DNA of 64,000 nucleotides from Bacillota bacterium (GCA_017557505.1 JAFYYP010000005.1:16635-80634), one strand, 5' to 3'. Counted from the stretch's first letter, positions 17,493 through 27,551 are shown. Numbers and translations are program-made. The notes: generated by a model from the sequence alone, not told the origin.

Positions 17493-17629
17493 CCCGGATG
17501 TGTGTATCTTTATTGTATAGAAGGAAAACTATCGGGAGGCACTCCTCCCACTCTTAACTGCTTGCTACACCTAGAGAATAACGGCCTTTTGTGTGTTTCG
17601 TGTGAAGCAAGCGTGGGAATTGTGTTATG

Positions 17630-19534
17630 TCAGTCCAAAATATTCTTTCTATACGTCGTATAAAGCTTCTCCAGTTTCTCGATACTCTCCTGCGCCGCGA
17701 TCTGCATGGCGGAGGCAGTATCGTAATCGCTGGCGTCCAGCGCGTCCTCCAGACGGCTTAAGAAGCACTTGTGGTGCAGGCCATCCTGGACCAGATCTTT
17801 CCGCAGCTGGCAGATCTCCTCCCAGCGCTGTTCATCGAGCTGCTTGCAGTTATTGCTGTCGTGAACTTTCTTCAGTTCATGCACGCGCTCGGCCATCTGC
17901 GGCACGAGGCGGTCGCGCAGGGACAGGGACCACTGCTCCACGACCGAAGCCTCGAACGACTCCAGATCGATCGGTGCGAACGCGTTGCCGCGCAGCAGCA
18001 CCTGATATTTCTCGGGGAACTCCTTGAACGAGCACAGGTTCTCCCAGACGGTGCCGGGGCACTTGCCGAACAGCTTTAAGCGCTCCTCCTGCGTATAGTC
18101 CTCGAAGATGTTGTTCTCGGCGCGGTAGACCCTGTCCTTTTCGAGGTAGAAGTCCTCTTCGCCGTACTTCTTGGAGATGGAGGCGCACAGTTCTTCGGGC
18201 GTTTTCTTCGCCTTCAGAGCCGCTTCCAGGCCGTCGAGCATGGCCAGATAACCTGCCGCCAGCACCAGGTAGGTGTTGCTCTTGGGGTTAGGCGCGCGCA
18301 TCTCGAAGCGCGTCGCCAGCGGGCTGTTGATGTCGCGGATGAGCCCTAAAAGGACGGTGCGGTTTCTGGACGGCTTTGCCACGCTGTGGCCGAGAGCCGT
18401 GCAGATGGAGACCGGCGCTTCAAAGCCGGGCTTCAGTCTCTGGAACGCATTGTTGCGGCAGTTCGCCAGCGGCGAGATGACCTCGTAGTTCTTCAGGATG
18501 CCCATCAAAGCGGCATAGCCGATGGGGCTGAGGTAGTCCTTATCCGGGTCGAGCGCGGTGAACAGGTTGACGAGCCGCCCGTCCTTGAGTTTGGCTGCCA
18601 CGCCGAAATGCGTGTGTTTACCGGATCCCGCGACGCCTTCGACCGGCTTGGACATGAACGTCACGTCCAGACCGTGTCTGCGGAACTCGTCCTTGATCAT
18701 GTAGCGGACGAAGTAGTCGTTGTCCGCGGCCTGCAGAGCAGTCGAATACTTGAAGTCGATCTCGAGCTGCTCCATGATGTGCTCGTAGCCGCCCTTGTGC
18801 AGCTCGGGTTTGACGCCGCCGACTTCCTTGTGACCCATCTCGATGTTCAAGCCGTAACAGTCCAGCAGCTGCAGCGTACTCTCCAGCGCCGTACGCACCG
18901 GACCGAGCGTGCGCTTCCAGTACTGTTCTTTCAGCTCCTGTGACACATGCAGGCGGTCTTTGTCCGCCACGTCGTGCGGAGTCTTGACGTAAAATTCGAT
19001 CTCCGTTGCGCTCGTCAGCTGCAGATCTTCGATGTCGTCGGCGCTGTCGAACGGCAGGTATTCAAACACGTACGGGTTCTCACTGAGCATGCGCAGGAAC
19101 TCGGATTTGAACACGTCCACCGCGTCGCGCAGGATGACGCGCGAGCCGACGTCTCTGGAGTTGTTGTGCTGCAGGAACGCCGGGATGCGCAGGCTCCCCA
19201 CGGGCAGGCCCGTTTCGTCGTCGATGTTGCTGAAGTTATAGTCCACGTACCAGTTGACGCTTCTGTCCGGGATCAAGTCGACCTTCGCGTCCGAAATGTC
19301 CGCGATCTTCGGCAGCAGAACGGAAGAACCGTCTGTCTGCTGACCTTCCGCCAGGAACTTGTCCACGTCTTTGAGCATCACCCGGATGGGGATCTTTTCG
19401 TCTGTATCGTTTCCATAGATGTCAGCCGCCGCAAGGCTGACGAAGCGGATCTCGGGATGAGCCGCCAGAGTTTCCTTGACTTCCTTAGCGCTGTGTTTGT
19501 CCGCAGGAATGGTGAAAAGCATTTTGTCTAACAT
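17630..19534 (-). CDS. Glutamine synthetase (long clostridial type)
   Basis: 634 residues. The catalytic domain shows the family blocks TSATEIEFYVKTP (glutamate/metal ligands), the ATP-region GVAGSGKHTHFG, and RFEMRAPNPKSN near the glutamate-binding arginines. A C-terminal extension of about 130 residues is rich in charged helices. Length and extension differ from the ~440-residue GlnA and from GSIII, so it belongs to a divergent long type found in Clostridia; the type is an inference. It makes glutamine from glutamate, ammonia and ATP. It starts 2 bases after the UPF0182 stop and is the last gene of that operon. Confidence 0.85.
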   Translation of the reverse strand: MLDKMLFTIPADKHSAKEVKETLAAHPEIRFVSLAAADIYGNDTDEKIPIRVMLKDVDKFLAEGQQTDGSSVLLPKIADISDAKVDLIPDRSVNWYVDYNFSNIDDETGLPVGSLRIPAFLQHNNSRDVGSRVILRDAVDVFKSEFLRMLSENPYVFEYLPFDSADDIEDLQLTSATEIEFYVKTPHDVADKDRLHVSQELKEQYWKRTLGPVRTALESTLQLLDCYGLNIEMGHKEVGGVKPELHKGGYEHIMEQLEIDFKYSTALQAADNDYFVRYMIKDEFRRHGLDVTFMSKPVEGVAGSGKHTHFGVAAKLKDGRLVNLFTALDPDKDYLSPIGYAALMGILKNYEVISPLANCRNNAFQRLKPGFEAPVSICTALGHSVAKPSRNRTVLLGLIRDINSPLATRFEMRAPNPKSNTYLVLAAGYLAMLDGLEAALKAKKTPEELCASISKKYGEEDFYLEKDRVYRAENNIFEDYTQEERLKLFGKCPGTVWENLCSFKEFPEKYQVLLRGNAFAPIDLESFEASVVEQWSLSLRDRLVPQMAERVHELKKVHDSNNCKQLDEQRWEEICQLRKDLVQDGLHHKCFLSRLEDALDASDYDTASAMQIAAQESIEKLEKLYTTYRKNILD

Positions 19535-19536
19535 AT

Positions 19537-22536
19537 CTAGTTGCCCTCTTCGGTCGTTTCTACAATGTCTAAATCGATAGGTTCGCTTTCTTCTTCTGCA
19601 TCAGGGGTCTGGACAGGCGCATTGTTCGCCATATCCAGGTATTCTTTCATCTGCTGCAGGTATTCCATGGCCTTGTCGTAGGCCTCGGCCGCCTTTTCGA
19701 GATATTCGTCGCGGCCGGCATTTTCGCCCGGTTCAGCAGAGTCGCCGCCGGGCTGCGGCTGCGGAGGTTTGCCCGGCGTGTATTCGCCCTTTTCGATCGC
19801 CTCCGCCATCTGGCGGCCGGTCTCGATCGGATAGGCGGTGTTGAGAGGATCGCCTGCGCCTGCGCCGAACAGCGCGTCCAGGCATTCCGCCAGCGTGGAT
19901 TTGTATGCGAGTTTTTCGCCGTAGTACATGATGACCCTCTTCACCTCGGGCAGGCTGCCGCTCGTCGCTTCCAGATAGATGGGTTCCGCGTACAGCAGCG
20001 TGCCTTCCACGGGCAGCACGTACAGGTTGCCGCGCGAATAGGTGGAGCCGGAGTTGTTCCACAGCGAGAATTCCTTGGAGATCTCGACGTCCTGGTTGAT
20101 CTGCGCTTCGATCTGCGCCGGACCGTAGATGATGCGGTCCTTGGGCATGCGGTACAGGATGATCTGGCCGTAATTCGCCCCGTCGGAGCGGGCCGTCAGG
20201 ATACCGGTCATGTTGTTCTTGCCGCTGGGCGTATACGGGATGGAGCTTACGAACTCCACGTCCTGCTCGCCGGGCAGCTTCATGATGAAGTAATTCGGGG
20301 TCATCTCCATCTCGGTCTGGCCATAGGACTCGCGCGCGATGTCCCAAAGGTCCTCGTTCTGGTAGAAGACCGCCACGTCCGTCATGTGGTACTTCTGGAA
20401 GACGTCCGCCTGGATCGAGAACATCGCGTTCGGATACTGGACGTGCTCCTTCAGAGACTCCGGCATCTCGCTGAAGTCCTTGAACAGCTTCGGGTAGATC
20501 TTCGAAAGCGTGCAGGCGACGGGGTCTTTCTCATCGCAGATGTAGAAATTCGTGTCGCCGTTGTACGCGTCGATGACGACCTTGACGGAATTGCGGATGT
20601 AGTTCAGATCCGACTTCGTGCTGTAGGGCTCGGAGTACGGATAATACGCGCTCGCCGTGTAGGCGTTGATCATCCAGTACACGTGTCCGTCGGCCACGAC
20701 CACGTAGGGATCGTCGTCGTACATCAGGAACGGCGCGATCTTATTGACCCGGTCGTTGATGTTGCGGTAGATGAGGATCTTCGAATCGCTCTTGATGTTC
20801 GTGGAAACGAGCATCTTCAGGGACTGCTCGCGGATCGCGAACAGGATGCGGTTGAAGAAGTTCAGCTTGATGCCGCCCGTGCCTTCGTACGTGCAGTACA
20901 CGTTCGATTCGCCGCTCGGATAGTCGAATTCCTGTTCGGACGTATTCGTGATGACGTAGTTGTTCGTGGATTCGCCGAAATAGATCTCGGGCCGGCTGAT
21001 GGTGATCTCAGGCACTTCGGATACCGGCGGGATGCTGTCGATCAGCATGTCCGGCTGACCCGAAGTGGTCACCTTGTCGACGCGCGACAGCGTGATGCCG
21101 TAACCGTGCGTATATTTCAGGTGGCGGATGAGCCACTGGTTCTCGATACGGGCCTGGTTGATCTCTCTGGCCGACAGGAACACCTGCGTGTATTCGCCGT
21201 TCACGTAATAGCGGTCAACGTCGACGTCGTTGAATTCGTAGTACGTACGGATGGACTGCGTCTGGTTGTAGAACTGCTGGGCCGGCTCGAAGTCGTTGAT
21301 GCGCACGTTCGAGAACGTGCCCATATTCTCCAGCACGTCCTGAATGGACAGATTCGTCTGCGGCACGAAGTCGCGGATGCTGATGTCCTGCAGATCGTAG
21401 GCCATGCGCGTATAATCGATGTTATGCTGCAGATACGTGCGCTCCTTGTTGATCTCGTCCGGTGCCACGACCAGGCTCTGGACGGCTCCCGCGGCGAGCG
21501 TGCCGATGCCGAACACGACGACCATCAGCACGGGGCAGACGATAGCCATCACGATGCTGCGCTTCTTGAGCGCAAGAACGAACAGGATGGCCGACAGCAC
21601 GGCAAGCGCGATGCAGATGCGGTAGACGTTCAGCGTGACGTTGATGTCGGTATAGCCTGCGCCGTACGCCACGCCCGTGCCGGAATACAGCAGGTCGTAG
21701 CGCGCCAGCACGAAGCGGGCCGCCAGCAGCAGGAAGCCGAGCACGCCGAGGATCGCGATCTGCGTTCCCGCGACGCGCAGGATGGCGTGACCCGTCTGCT
21801 TGAGGTCTTTGCGGGGTTCGGGCTGCGGCTCGGGGCTGCGTTTCTGTTTCGTGAACAGTTCGATGATCTTGCCGGCGGGATGGTTGCCGAACGGATTGCG
21901 GCCGCCGAACAAGCTTTCTTCTTCGTCTTCGCCGGGAATATCGTATTCGTAGGTGTCCGCCTCGGTGTCCCCTGCGCTGCCGTCCGGACGGACGAAATTG
22001 ATCATCAGCGCATAGTAGATGACCGTCGCGAGCAGCAGAGCCGCGACGATGCTGAGGGCGGAGCTGCTGAGCGCGTCCAGGAACTCCAATTTAAAGACAT
22101 AGAAACCCACGTCATTGCCGTACAGCGGGTCCGCGATGCCGAAATCCGTCGCGTTCAGGAACTGCAGGATCTGCCACCACAGTCGGGAGATGATGCTGGC
22201 GGACACGATGATGCCCAGCACCAGACTGATGCCGATGGCCGCCTTGCGGAGCTTCTTCCCTTCGGATTCCTCCAGGACGTAGCCGCCCTTGCTTAAAAAG
22301 CCTTTTTTCAGCGCGGACAGGAACGCCCACATCAGGAGCGCGATGATGACCGCCGTCGGGATGCCGAGTTTGATCTTCGTTACGATCTCCGTGAAGAACA
22401 CGGAAACGTAGCCGGTCTCTTTAAACCAGAGCAGATCCGTCAGGAAACCGGTCAGCGCGTAGATCAAAGCTGCTAATAAAATGAGGACGCAAAGGACGAT
22501 GCGTACCTTTGCGCCTTTTTTCTTCTTCTCTTGCAT
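19537..22536 (-). CDS. UPF0182 family membrane protein
   Basis: 999 residues. The N-terminal third has about seven hydrophobic helices, starting at residue 8 (VRIVLCVLILLAALIYALTG) and ending near residue 290. A large extracytoplasmic domain follows, with the family hallmark NYVITNTSEQEFDYPSG and TPSGKNNMTGIL. The last 100 residues are acidic and helical. UPF0182 proteins are conserved in Actinobacteria and Clostridia with no known function. A 20-base gap separates it from the zinc-ribbon gene upstream and 2 bases from glutamine synthetase downstream. Confidence 0.88.
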   Translation of the reverse strand: MQEKKKKGAKVRIVLCVLILLAALIYALTGFLTDLLWFKETGYVSVFFTEIVTKIKLGIPTAVIIALLMWAFLSALKKGFLSKGGYVLEESEGKKLRKAAIGISLVLGIIVSASIISRLWWQILQFLNATDFGIADPLYGNDVGFYVFKLEFLDALSSSALSIVAALLLATVIYYALMINFVRPDGSAGDTEADTYEYDIPGEDEEESLFGGRNPFGNHPAGKIIELFTKQKRSPEPQPEPRKDLKQTGHAILRVAGTQIAILGVLGFLLLAARFVLARYDLLYSGTGVAYGAGYTDINVTLNVYRICIALAVLSAILFVLALKKRSIVMAIVCPVLMVVVFGIGTLAAGAVQSLVVAPDEINKERTYLQHNIDYTRMAYDLQDISIRDFVPQTNLSIQDVLENMGTFSNVRINDFEPAQQFYNQTQSIRTYYEFNDVDVDRYYVNGEYTQVFLSAREINQARIENQWLIRHLKYTHGYGITLSRVDKVTTSGQPDMLIDSIPPVSEVPEITISRPEIYFGESTNNYVITNTSEQEFDYPSGESNVYCTYEGTGGIKLNFFNRILFAIREQSLKMLVSTNIKSDSKILIYRNINDRVNKIAPFLMYDDDPYVVVADGHVYWMINAYTASAYYPYSEPYSTKSDLNYIRNSVKVVIDAYNGDTNFYICDEKDPVACTLSKIYPKLFKDFSEMPESLKEHVQYPNAMFSIQADVFQKYHMTDVAVFYQNEDLWDIARESYGQTEMEMTPNYFIMKLPGEQDVEFVSSIPYTPSGKNNMTGILTARSDGANYGQIILYRMPKDRIIYGPAQIEAQINQDVEISKEFSLWNNSGSTYSRGNLYVLPVEGTLLYAEPIYLEATSGSLPEVKRVIMYYGEKLAYKSTLAECLDALFGAGAGDPLNTAYPIETGRQMAEAIEKGEYTPGKPPQPQPGGDSAEPGENAGRDEYLEKAAEAYDKAMEYLQQMKEYLDMANNAPVQTPDAEEESEPIDLDIVETTEEGN

Positions 22537-22556
22537 TCAGGATCCTTTCTGCGGCA

Positions 22557-25352
22557 TCAGTTCGTGATGTTGTAATAATCCTTGATCTTCAGCTCGTTGC
22601 CGACCGGGACCATTTCGTACACGATGTAGCCGGAAGACTGTGCCGTCGTCTCTTCCTGGGTCACTTCTATGGTCTCGCCTGCAAAGGCATAATACGTATC
22701 GCCCGTCTTGCGGATCTCTCCGATCTCGAGCTTGTTGAATTTCTCCGTGATCTGGCCGATCTTGTCGAACGTGACCGCGCTGCGGTAGGCGGTGCCGTCG
22801 GCCTTCAGATAGTTCAGGCAATCCTGGGTCTCGCCGTTGATAAAATCGATCCAGCTGCTGTTGTATGCGATCAGGGTCTTGCAGACCGCTGCTTTTTCGG
22901 CTGCGTCGGTGACGAGCTCGGACGAAGACAGGCCCGCGATGTCATAGGAACGCTGCGGATCGTAGCCGATGGCCAGATTCTCCACGACGTCCTCGATATT
23001 TTTGTTGTTGGCCGCGATCAGGTCGGACAGGACGAACGTCTCGCCGGTCTCGGCCGGTTCTTCGGGTTCTTCGACCGGTTCGGCAGGCTGCGTTTCGTCC
23101 TTATGGAACTTCGCTTTGAGCGCGTCGATGCCGGTATCGATGAACTGGATGATGTTCTGTTCGATGCCCGTCGTGATGATGGACGCCGGGGAATCGGGCG
23201 CATAGTGGCGCAGCGCAACGGTGCCGCCCTCTGCGGCCGCGATGACGATGAGCAAAGCAAGCAGGAACTTCAGGAACCAGTGGCTGTGTTCCCTCTTTTC
23301 TCTCTCTTCGTTCTCCTCGTCCACGTCGTCGAGGATGTCGTTGAAGACGTCGGTCTTGTCGCGGGAAGGAACGTCTTCCTCTTCCGCGGGTTCGTCCTTT
23401 GCGTCTGCCGCATCATCTGCCGCGGGCTTTTCTTCTTTCTCTTCCTTTTCGCCCTGTTCTTCCGCCTGCTGCAGCATCCTGTCCAGTTCTTCCGCTTCTT
23501 CGGCTTCTTCCTGTTCTTTCTGCTGCTCTTCCATGGCGGCTTCGAGCTCCGCCTTCGCCTTGGCGATCGCAGCTTCTCTTTCAGCCGCTTCCTCCGCAGC
23601 GATCTGTTCCGGCGTCTTCTCCGGGACTGCTTCGGGCTCGGTTTCCTGCGCCTTTGCGCGGGCGACCATTTCCGGCGTGATCGTAGCCTCCTTTGCCAGC
23701 TGTTCCTTGAATTCGGCGTCCTTGACCGCTCTCATCTCGGCGGTCATCGTGCGCAGACCGGCAAAATACTCTTCTCTGGCCTTCGCCATCTTCGCCAGAC
23801 GTTCGCGCTGCTCCATGCGGGCGCGCTCTTCCCTCGACATGGGGATCTCGGGCTCGGCAGGCTGTTCGGGTTCTTCCGGCTGCACCGGTGCGGGCTCGCT
23901 CAGCGGATGCGTGTCGCCTGCCTTGACCGGCAGAGGCTCGATCAGATCTTCCGCGGACAGGGCGGCGCCTTTGATGCGGTCACGGTTGATCGTGAGCGTC
24001 TCGTCGCCTTCTGCGTTCTTCGTGCCTTCCAGGAGCATCTGCTCGAACTCGCTCAGCTCGTCGCTGATCTCGTCGCTGTGGAAGAAATCCTGAGCCGGCG
24101 TCGGTTGGAACGTATCCTTGCGGTAGATCGCCGTATGGGAGAAATCTTCCTCGTCGCCATGCAGATTGCGCAGGCGTTCATATTCCTGATTCAGCAGCTG
24201 CTGGAATTCTTCATTCTTTTTATTAAACGTAAAGAAACGCTCGGGATATCTGCCGTCTTCGTCTCTTTCGGGTTCTTCTGCGGGTTCGGGCTCTGCCTCG
24301 TACTTGGGAACCTCTTCGGCGGGCGTCTCGATCGTCGCGACCACGTTCTCCTCGAGCACCTTCTCACGCTCTGCGGGAGTGGGCTCGATAGGAATAGGCT
24401 CCGGCTGGACCGGTTCGGGCTCCGGTTCGGCAACAGGTTCGGGCTGAATGGGTTCGGGTTCGGGTTCTGCAGGCGCGGGGGCAGGTTCAGGCTGAACCGG
24501 CGGCACCGGCTGCGTGTACGCGGGATACGCCGTGTAGACCGGCTGGGCCGGCGGTGCGACGGGCTGGATGTAAACGGCCTGTGCGGGCTGGGTCACAAAG
24601 ACCTGCTGGCCGGGCTGCGGCTGAGGCGGGACGGTCCATGCCGTCTGCGGCTGCGTGTACGGCGAAACCGGCTGGACGGGTTGCTGTTGGACCGGTTGCT
24701 GTGCCTGCATAGCCTGCTGCGCCTGCGCGTACTGCGCGCCGTAAGCCTGCGTAAAGCTCGAAGGGGCATAGCCCGGAGCGATCGGGGGCATCTGCATGGT
24801 CTGCTGCGGCGCCTGTACGTTATACGGCGTCCAGGAGGGCGTCTCCTGCATCTGGGGCATCTGCCAGGCGCCGGGCTGCGGCGCTGCGGGCTGCTGGGCA
24901 GGAGCAGGCTGTACCGGCTGTTGGACAGGCTGCTGAACCGGCTGCGGCTGCACCGGAGGAGCCTGGTAGACAGGCGGCTGGACCGGGGCCGGCTGCGCCT
25001 GCACCGGAGCAGAAACCTGCGGGAATTCGCTGCGCATGCTCGCCCAGGGATCCGGCATGGGAGCCTCTTCCTTCTTCGGCGGCTCTGCCTTGGCAGGGGC
25101 AGGACCGGCCGCGCGGACGAATCCTTCGCTTGCGTCTTTCTTCATGACCGACACCGATCCGTCCGGACGGGCGTTCATGCTGGGCCAATGCATCTCTATA
25201 TCTTCAGGCTTTTTCGGCTTGGGGAAGTCGTAGGTGTTCCACGACATCGCCTCTTCCTCTTTGCGTTTGATCTCCTCAGGCACTTTGCTGCCGCACATCG
25301 GGCAGAATTCGCGTCCTGAATCAAATTCGTATCCGCAAACTTTGCACTTCAT
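22557..25352 (-). CDS. Zinc-ribbon, Pro/Gln/Glu-rich, single-pass membrane protein
   Basis: 931 residues in four parts. An N-terminal zinc ribbon (C3-x2-C6 and C17-x2-C20) comes first. A long Pro/Gln/Ala-rich low-complexity stretch follows (about 95-330), then a charged Glu/Lys coiled-coil-like region with many Glu-Ala helices (about 330-700), one transmembrane helix near 695 (FLKFLLALLIVIAAAEG), and a C-terminal globular domain of about 200 residues. The end domain resembles those of TcaA-like zinc-ribbon membrane proteins, but I cannot assign a function. Topology would be inside ribbon and outside C-terminus. The GC-rich low complexity creates very long antisense frames. It is the first gene of the UPF0182-glutamine synthetase operon. 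Confidence 0.75.
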   Translation of the reverse strand: MKCKVCGYEFDSGREFCPMCGSKVPEEIKRKEEEAMSWNTYDFPKPKKPEDIEMHWPSMNARPDGSVSVMKKDASEGFVRAAGPAPAKAEPPKKEEAPMPDPWASMRSEFPQVSAPVQAQPAPVQPPVYQAPPVQPQPVQQPVQQPVQPAPAQQPAAPQPGAWQMPQMQETPSWTPYNVQAPQQTMQMPPIAPGYAPSSFTQAYGAQYAQAQQAMQAQQPVQQQPVQPVSPYTQPQTAWTVPPQPQPGQQVFVTQPAQAVYIQPVAPPAQPVYTAYPAYTQPVPPVQPEPAPAPAEPEPEPIQPEPVAEPEPEPVQPEPIPIEPTPAEREKVLEENVVATIETPAEEVPKYEAEPEPAEEPERDEDGRYPERFFTFNKKNEEFQQLLNQEYERLRNLHGDEEDFSHTAIYRKDTFQPTPAQDFFHSDEISDELSEFEQMLLEGTKNAEGDETLTINRDRIKGAALSAEDLIEPLPVKAGDTHPLSEPAPVQPEEPEQPAEPEIPMSREERARMEQRERLAKMAKAREEYFAGLRTMTAEMRAVKDAEFKEQLAKEATITPEMVARAKAQETEPEAVPEKTPEQIAAEEAAEREAAIAKAKAELEAAMEEQQKEQEEAEEAEELDRMLQQAEEQGEKEEKEEKPAADDAADAKDEPAEEEDVPSRDKTDVFNDILDDVDEENEEREKREHSHWFLKFLLALLIVIAAAEGGTVALRHYAPDSPASIITTGIEQNIIQFIDTGIDALKAKFHKDETQPAEPVEEPEEPAETGETFVLSDLIAANNKNIEDVVENLAIGYDPQRSYDIAGLSSSELVTDAAEKAAVCKTLIAYNSSWIDFINGETQDCLNYLKADGTAYRSAVTFDKIGQITEKFNKLEIGEIRKTGDTYYAFAGETIEVTQEETTAQSSGYIVYEMVPVGNELKIKDYYNITN

Positions 25353-25424
25353 AAACGTCTCCTCTCGATTTGAGAATATACCTCATTAGATTATATTACA
25401 TTTGCATAAAACAGGCAAATAAAA

Positions 25425-25446
25425 CGGACCCCTAATTCGGGGTCCG
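25425..25446 (-). terminator. Intrinsic terminator of the nif-type operon
   Basis: 8-bp stem CGGACCCC, loop TAATTC, GGGGTCCG. On the minus strand it is followed by TTTTATTTG, so it ends the nifS-nifU-rrf2 transcript. Confidence 0.85.
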
Positions 25447-25466
25447 CGGCAGACTTTCTTCCCGGG

Positions 25467-25865
25467 TCAGCCGGCCAGATTTTCCAGCGTGACCCCGTCC
25501 AGATAGTCGTTGATCATGACGTTCAGTTTGTCCCAAACGGGAAGCGTTTTGCAATCGCCCGCGTATTCGCAGGGAGCGGCACCGTGTTCCAGGCATGCGA
25601 CGGGCGCCAGGTCTTTTTCGGTCACGCGGAGGATCTCGCCGATCGTGTACTCGGAAGGCTTGCGGTTGAGCCGGTAGCCGCCTCCCTTGCCGTGGGCGGC
25701 ATCGACCAGACCGGCTTTCGACAGGCTGGTCATGATGGCTTCGATATATTTTCTCGAGATGCGCTGACGCTCCGCCACCTCTTTGAGCGGCGTGTAGATG
25801 TCCGCGCCTTGCTCTGCCAGGTCGATCATGACCCGCAGTGCATACCTTCCTCTTGTGGAGATCAT
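25467..25865 (-). CDS. Rrf2 family transcriptional regulator (IscR/CymR-like)
   Basis: 132 residues. The winged helix-turn-helix opens MISTRGRYALRVMIDLAEQG, the usual Rrf2 start. Three cysteines in VACLEHGAAPCEYAGDC (spacing C-x7-C-x5-C) match the iron-sulfur cluster ligands of IscR-type members. It is the last gene of the nifS-nifU operon with a 3-base gap, unusual because iscR normally comes first. It probably senses iron-sulfur status and represses the operon through the dyad upstream of nifS. Confidence 0.9.
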   Translation of the reverse strand: MISTRGRYALRVMIDLAEQGADIYTPLKEVAERQRISRKYIEAIMTSLSKAGLVDAAHGKGGGYRLNRKPSEYTIGEILRVTEKDLAPVACLEHGAAPCEYAGDCKTLPVWDKLNVMINDYLDGVTLENLAG

Positions 25866-25868
25866 GGG

Positions 25869-26264
25869 TTATGCCTCCTCTTTCGCCGCCAGTTTTCTGT
25901 TCTGATAGTCCTCCAGCGCAGCCTGGATGGCTTCTTCAGCCAGAACGCTGCAGTGCATCTTGTGCGCGGGCAGGCCGTCCAGGGCCTCCGCGACAGCCTT
26001 GTTCGTCAGTTCCAGCGCCTCGGAGACGGGCTTACCCTTGATGAGTTCCGTCGCCATGGAGCTGGACGCGATGGCAGAACCGCAGCCGAACGTCTCGAAC
26101 TTGACGTCCTCGATGATGCCGTCGTCGCTCACTTTCAGATAGATCTTCATGATGTCTCCGCACATCGTGTTGCCGACTTCGCCGATGCCGTTGGCGTCCT
26201 CGATGACGCCGACGTTTCTCGGGTTGCGGAAATGGTCCATTACTTTATCGCTATACAGTGCCAT
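25869..26264 (-). CDS. nifU: Iron-sulfur cluster assembly scaffold (NifU/IscU)
   Basis: 131 residues, the size of single-domain IscU/NifU scaffolds that build Fe-S clusters. It opens YSDKVMDHFRNPRNVG, the family signature. The three cluster ligands are Cys in GNTMCGDIMK, in TFGCGSAIASSS, and in KMHCSVLAEEA. The C-terminal tail is short and Glu/Ala-rich. It lies 9 bases after nifS and 3 bases before the Rrf2 gene, so the three are one operon. Confidence 0.94.
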   Translation of the reverse strand: MALYSDKVMDHFRNPRNVGVIEDANGIGEVGNTMCGDIMKIYLKVSDDGIIEDVKFETFGCGSAIASSSMATELIKGKPVSEALELTNKAVAEALDGLPAHKMHCSVLAEEAIQAALEDYQNRKLAAKEEA

Positions 26265-26273
26265 AGTTTCCTC

Positions 26274-27464
26274 CTACTTCAGTATGTACTCTCTCTTGCC
26301 TTCCTGCAGATCGCGCCAGACGGGCGACATGCTGCGCAGGTACGCGACGACGTCGCTGACGGCCTTGATCATGTAGTCGACCTGTTCTTCGGTGATATCT
26401 TCGCCGAGGGACAGACGCAGGCTGCCGTGCGCCACGTCATGCACGCGGCCGATGGCCAGCAGCACGTGGCTCGGATCGAGCGACCCGGACGTGCACGCGG
26501 AACCGGACGATGCGCAGATACCCTTGTCGTCGAGCAGGAGCAGCAGGCTCTCGCCTTCGATTCCCTCGAAGCAGAAGTTGACGTTGCTGGGCAGGCGGTT
26601 CGTGCGGTCTCCGTTCAGGATGGAGTGCGGGATCTGTTCGAGCCCCGCGATGAGCTTATCGCGCAGGGGGATCAGGTGCGCCGCGTTCTTGTCGATGTTG
26701 GCGCAGGCCTCCTCGAGCGCTGCCGCGCAGGCCATGATGCCGGGAATGTTCTCAGTACCGCCGCGCTTGCCTCTTTCCTGGGCGCCGCCTTCGATGATGT
26801 TCGACAGGGGGATGCTCTTCTTCGCATACAGCACACCCGTGCCCTTCGGCCCGTGGAATTTATGGGCTGACAGCGACAGCATATCGATGTTCTGCTCGTT
26901 CACGTCGATGTGGATGTGACCCGCCGCCTGAACAGCGTCGGTATGAAACAGCACGCCCTTTTCGTGGCAGACCTTGCCGATCTCGGGGATGGGCTGGATG
27001 GAGCCGATCTCGTTGTTCGCGTACATGATCGTGACCAGGCAGGTATCAGGACGGATGGCCGCCGCGACTTCCTCTGGGGTAACGATGCCGTTTTCGTGCA
27101 CGTCGAGCAGCGTGACCTCGAAGCCTTCTTTTTCGAGCTTCGCCAGCGTATGCAGCACGGCGTGGTGCTCGAACCTGGTAGAGATGATGTGCTTTTTGCC
27201 CTTCTTCTCGCCGATGCGGGCCGCGGAGACGATGGCCTGGTTGTCGGCCTCGCTGCCGCCGGACGTGAACAGGATCTCTCTCGGTTCACAGCCGAAGCAC
27301 TTTGCGACTCTTTCGCGGGCTTCCGTCAGGGCTTCGTTCGCTTTCTGCCCGACCGTATGCAGGCTGGACGGATTGCCGTAGATCTCGCTCATGTAGGGCA
27401 GCATCGCATTGATAGCTGTCTGGCTCATGCGGGTAGTCGCTGCGTTATCTGCGTATATGTTCAT
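26274..27464 (-). CDS. nifS: Cysteine desulfurase (NifS/IscS)
   Basis: 396 residues. It releases sulfur from cysteine to feed Fe-S assembly. The PLP-binding Lys lies in [12 protein letters not shown], the catalytic Cys in the flexible loop [12 protein letters not shown], and [26 protein letters not shown] is the typical N-terminus. The C-terminal extension [20 protein letters not shown] is NifS-like. The start has a good AGGAGG. First gene of the operon, directly downstream of the promoter-operator at 27503-27537. Confidence 0.94.
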   Translation of the reverse strand: MNIYADNAATTRMSQTAINAMLPYMSEIYGNPSSLHTVGQKANEALTEARERVAKCFGCEPREILFTSGGSEADNQAIVSAARIGEKKGKKHIISTRFEHHAVLHTLAKLEKEGFEVTLLDVHENGIVTPEEVAAAIRPDTCLVTIMYANNEIGSIQPIPEIGKVCHEKGVLFHTDAVQAAGHIHIDVNEQNIDMLSLSAHKFHGPKGTGVLYAKKSIPLSNIIEGGAQERGKRGGTENIPGIMACAAALEEACANIDKNAAHLIPLRDKLIAGLEQIPHSILNGDRTNRLPSNVNFCFEGIEGESLLLLLDDKGICASSGSACTSGSLDPSHVLLAIGRVHDVAHGSLRLSLGEDITEEQVDYMIKAVSDVVAYLRSMSPVWRDLQEGKREYILK

Positions 27465-27502
27465 TCTGTTTCCTCCTTGCAGACTGATTTTCTTGCAGGC
27501 TT

Positions 27503-27537
27503 ATGGTATACCTATTTACCCACTTTGTCAATAGGTA
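27503..27537 (-). promoter_or_regulatory. nifS promoter with Rrf2-type operator dyad
   Basis: Minus-strand -35 TTGACA (27526-27531), 17-base spacer, -10 TACCAT (27503-27508). The inverted repeat TACCTATT (27509-27516) and AATAGGTA (27530-27537) overlaps the spacer and the -35. The Rrf2 gene of the same operon is the natural ligand. Confidence 0.65.
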
Positions 27538-27551
27538 AAAACGCAGGAAAA

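Noticed and set aside
20386-22296. 636-codon plus-strand frame opposite UPF0182
   Set aside because: Val/Arg/Asp-rich shadow with no family features.
24500-25020. Tandem DNA repeat array
   Set aside because: The repeats are codon-level Pro/Gln/Ala low complexity within a single open frame, without a fixed unit length.
22509-25319. 936-codon plus-strand frame opposite the zinc-ribbon gene
   Set aside because: Low-complexity Arg/Leu-rich translation caused by Pro/Glu-rich coding on the other strand.
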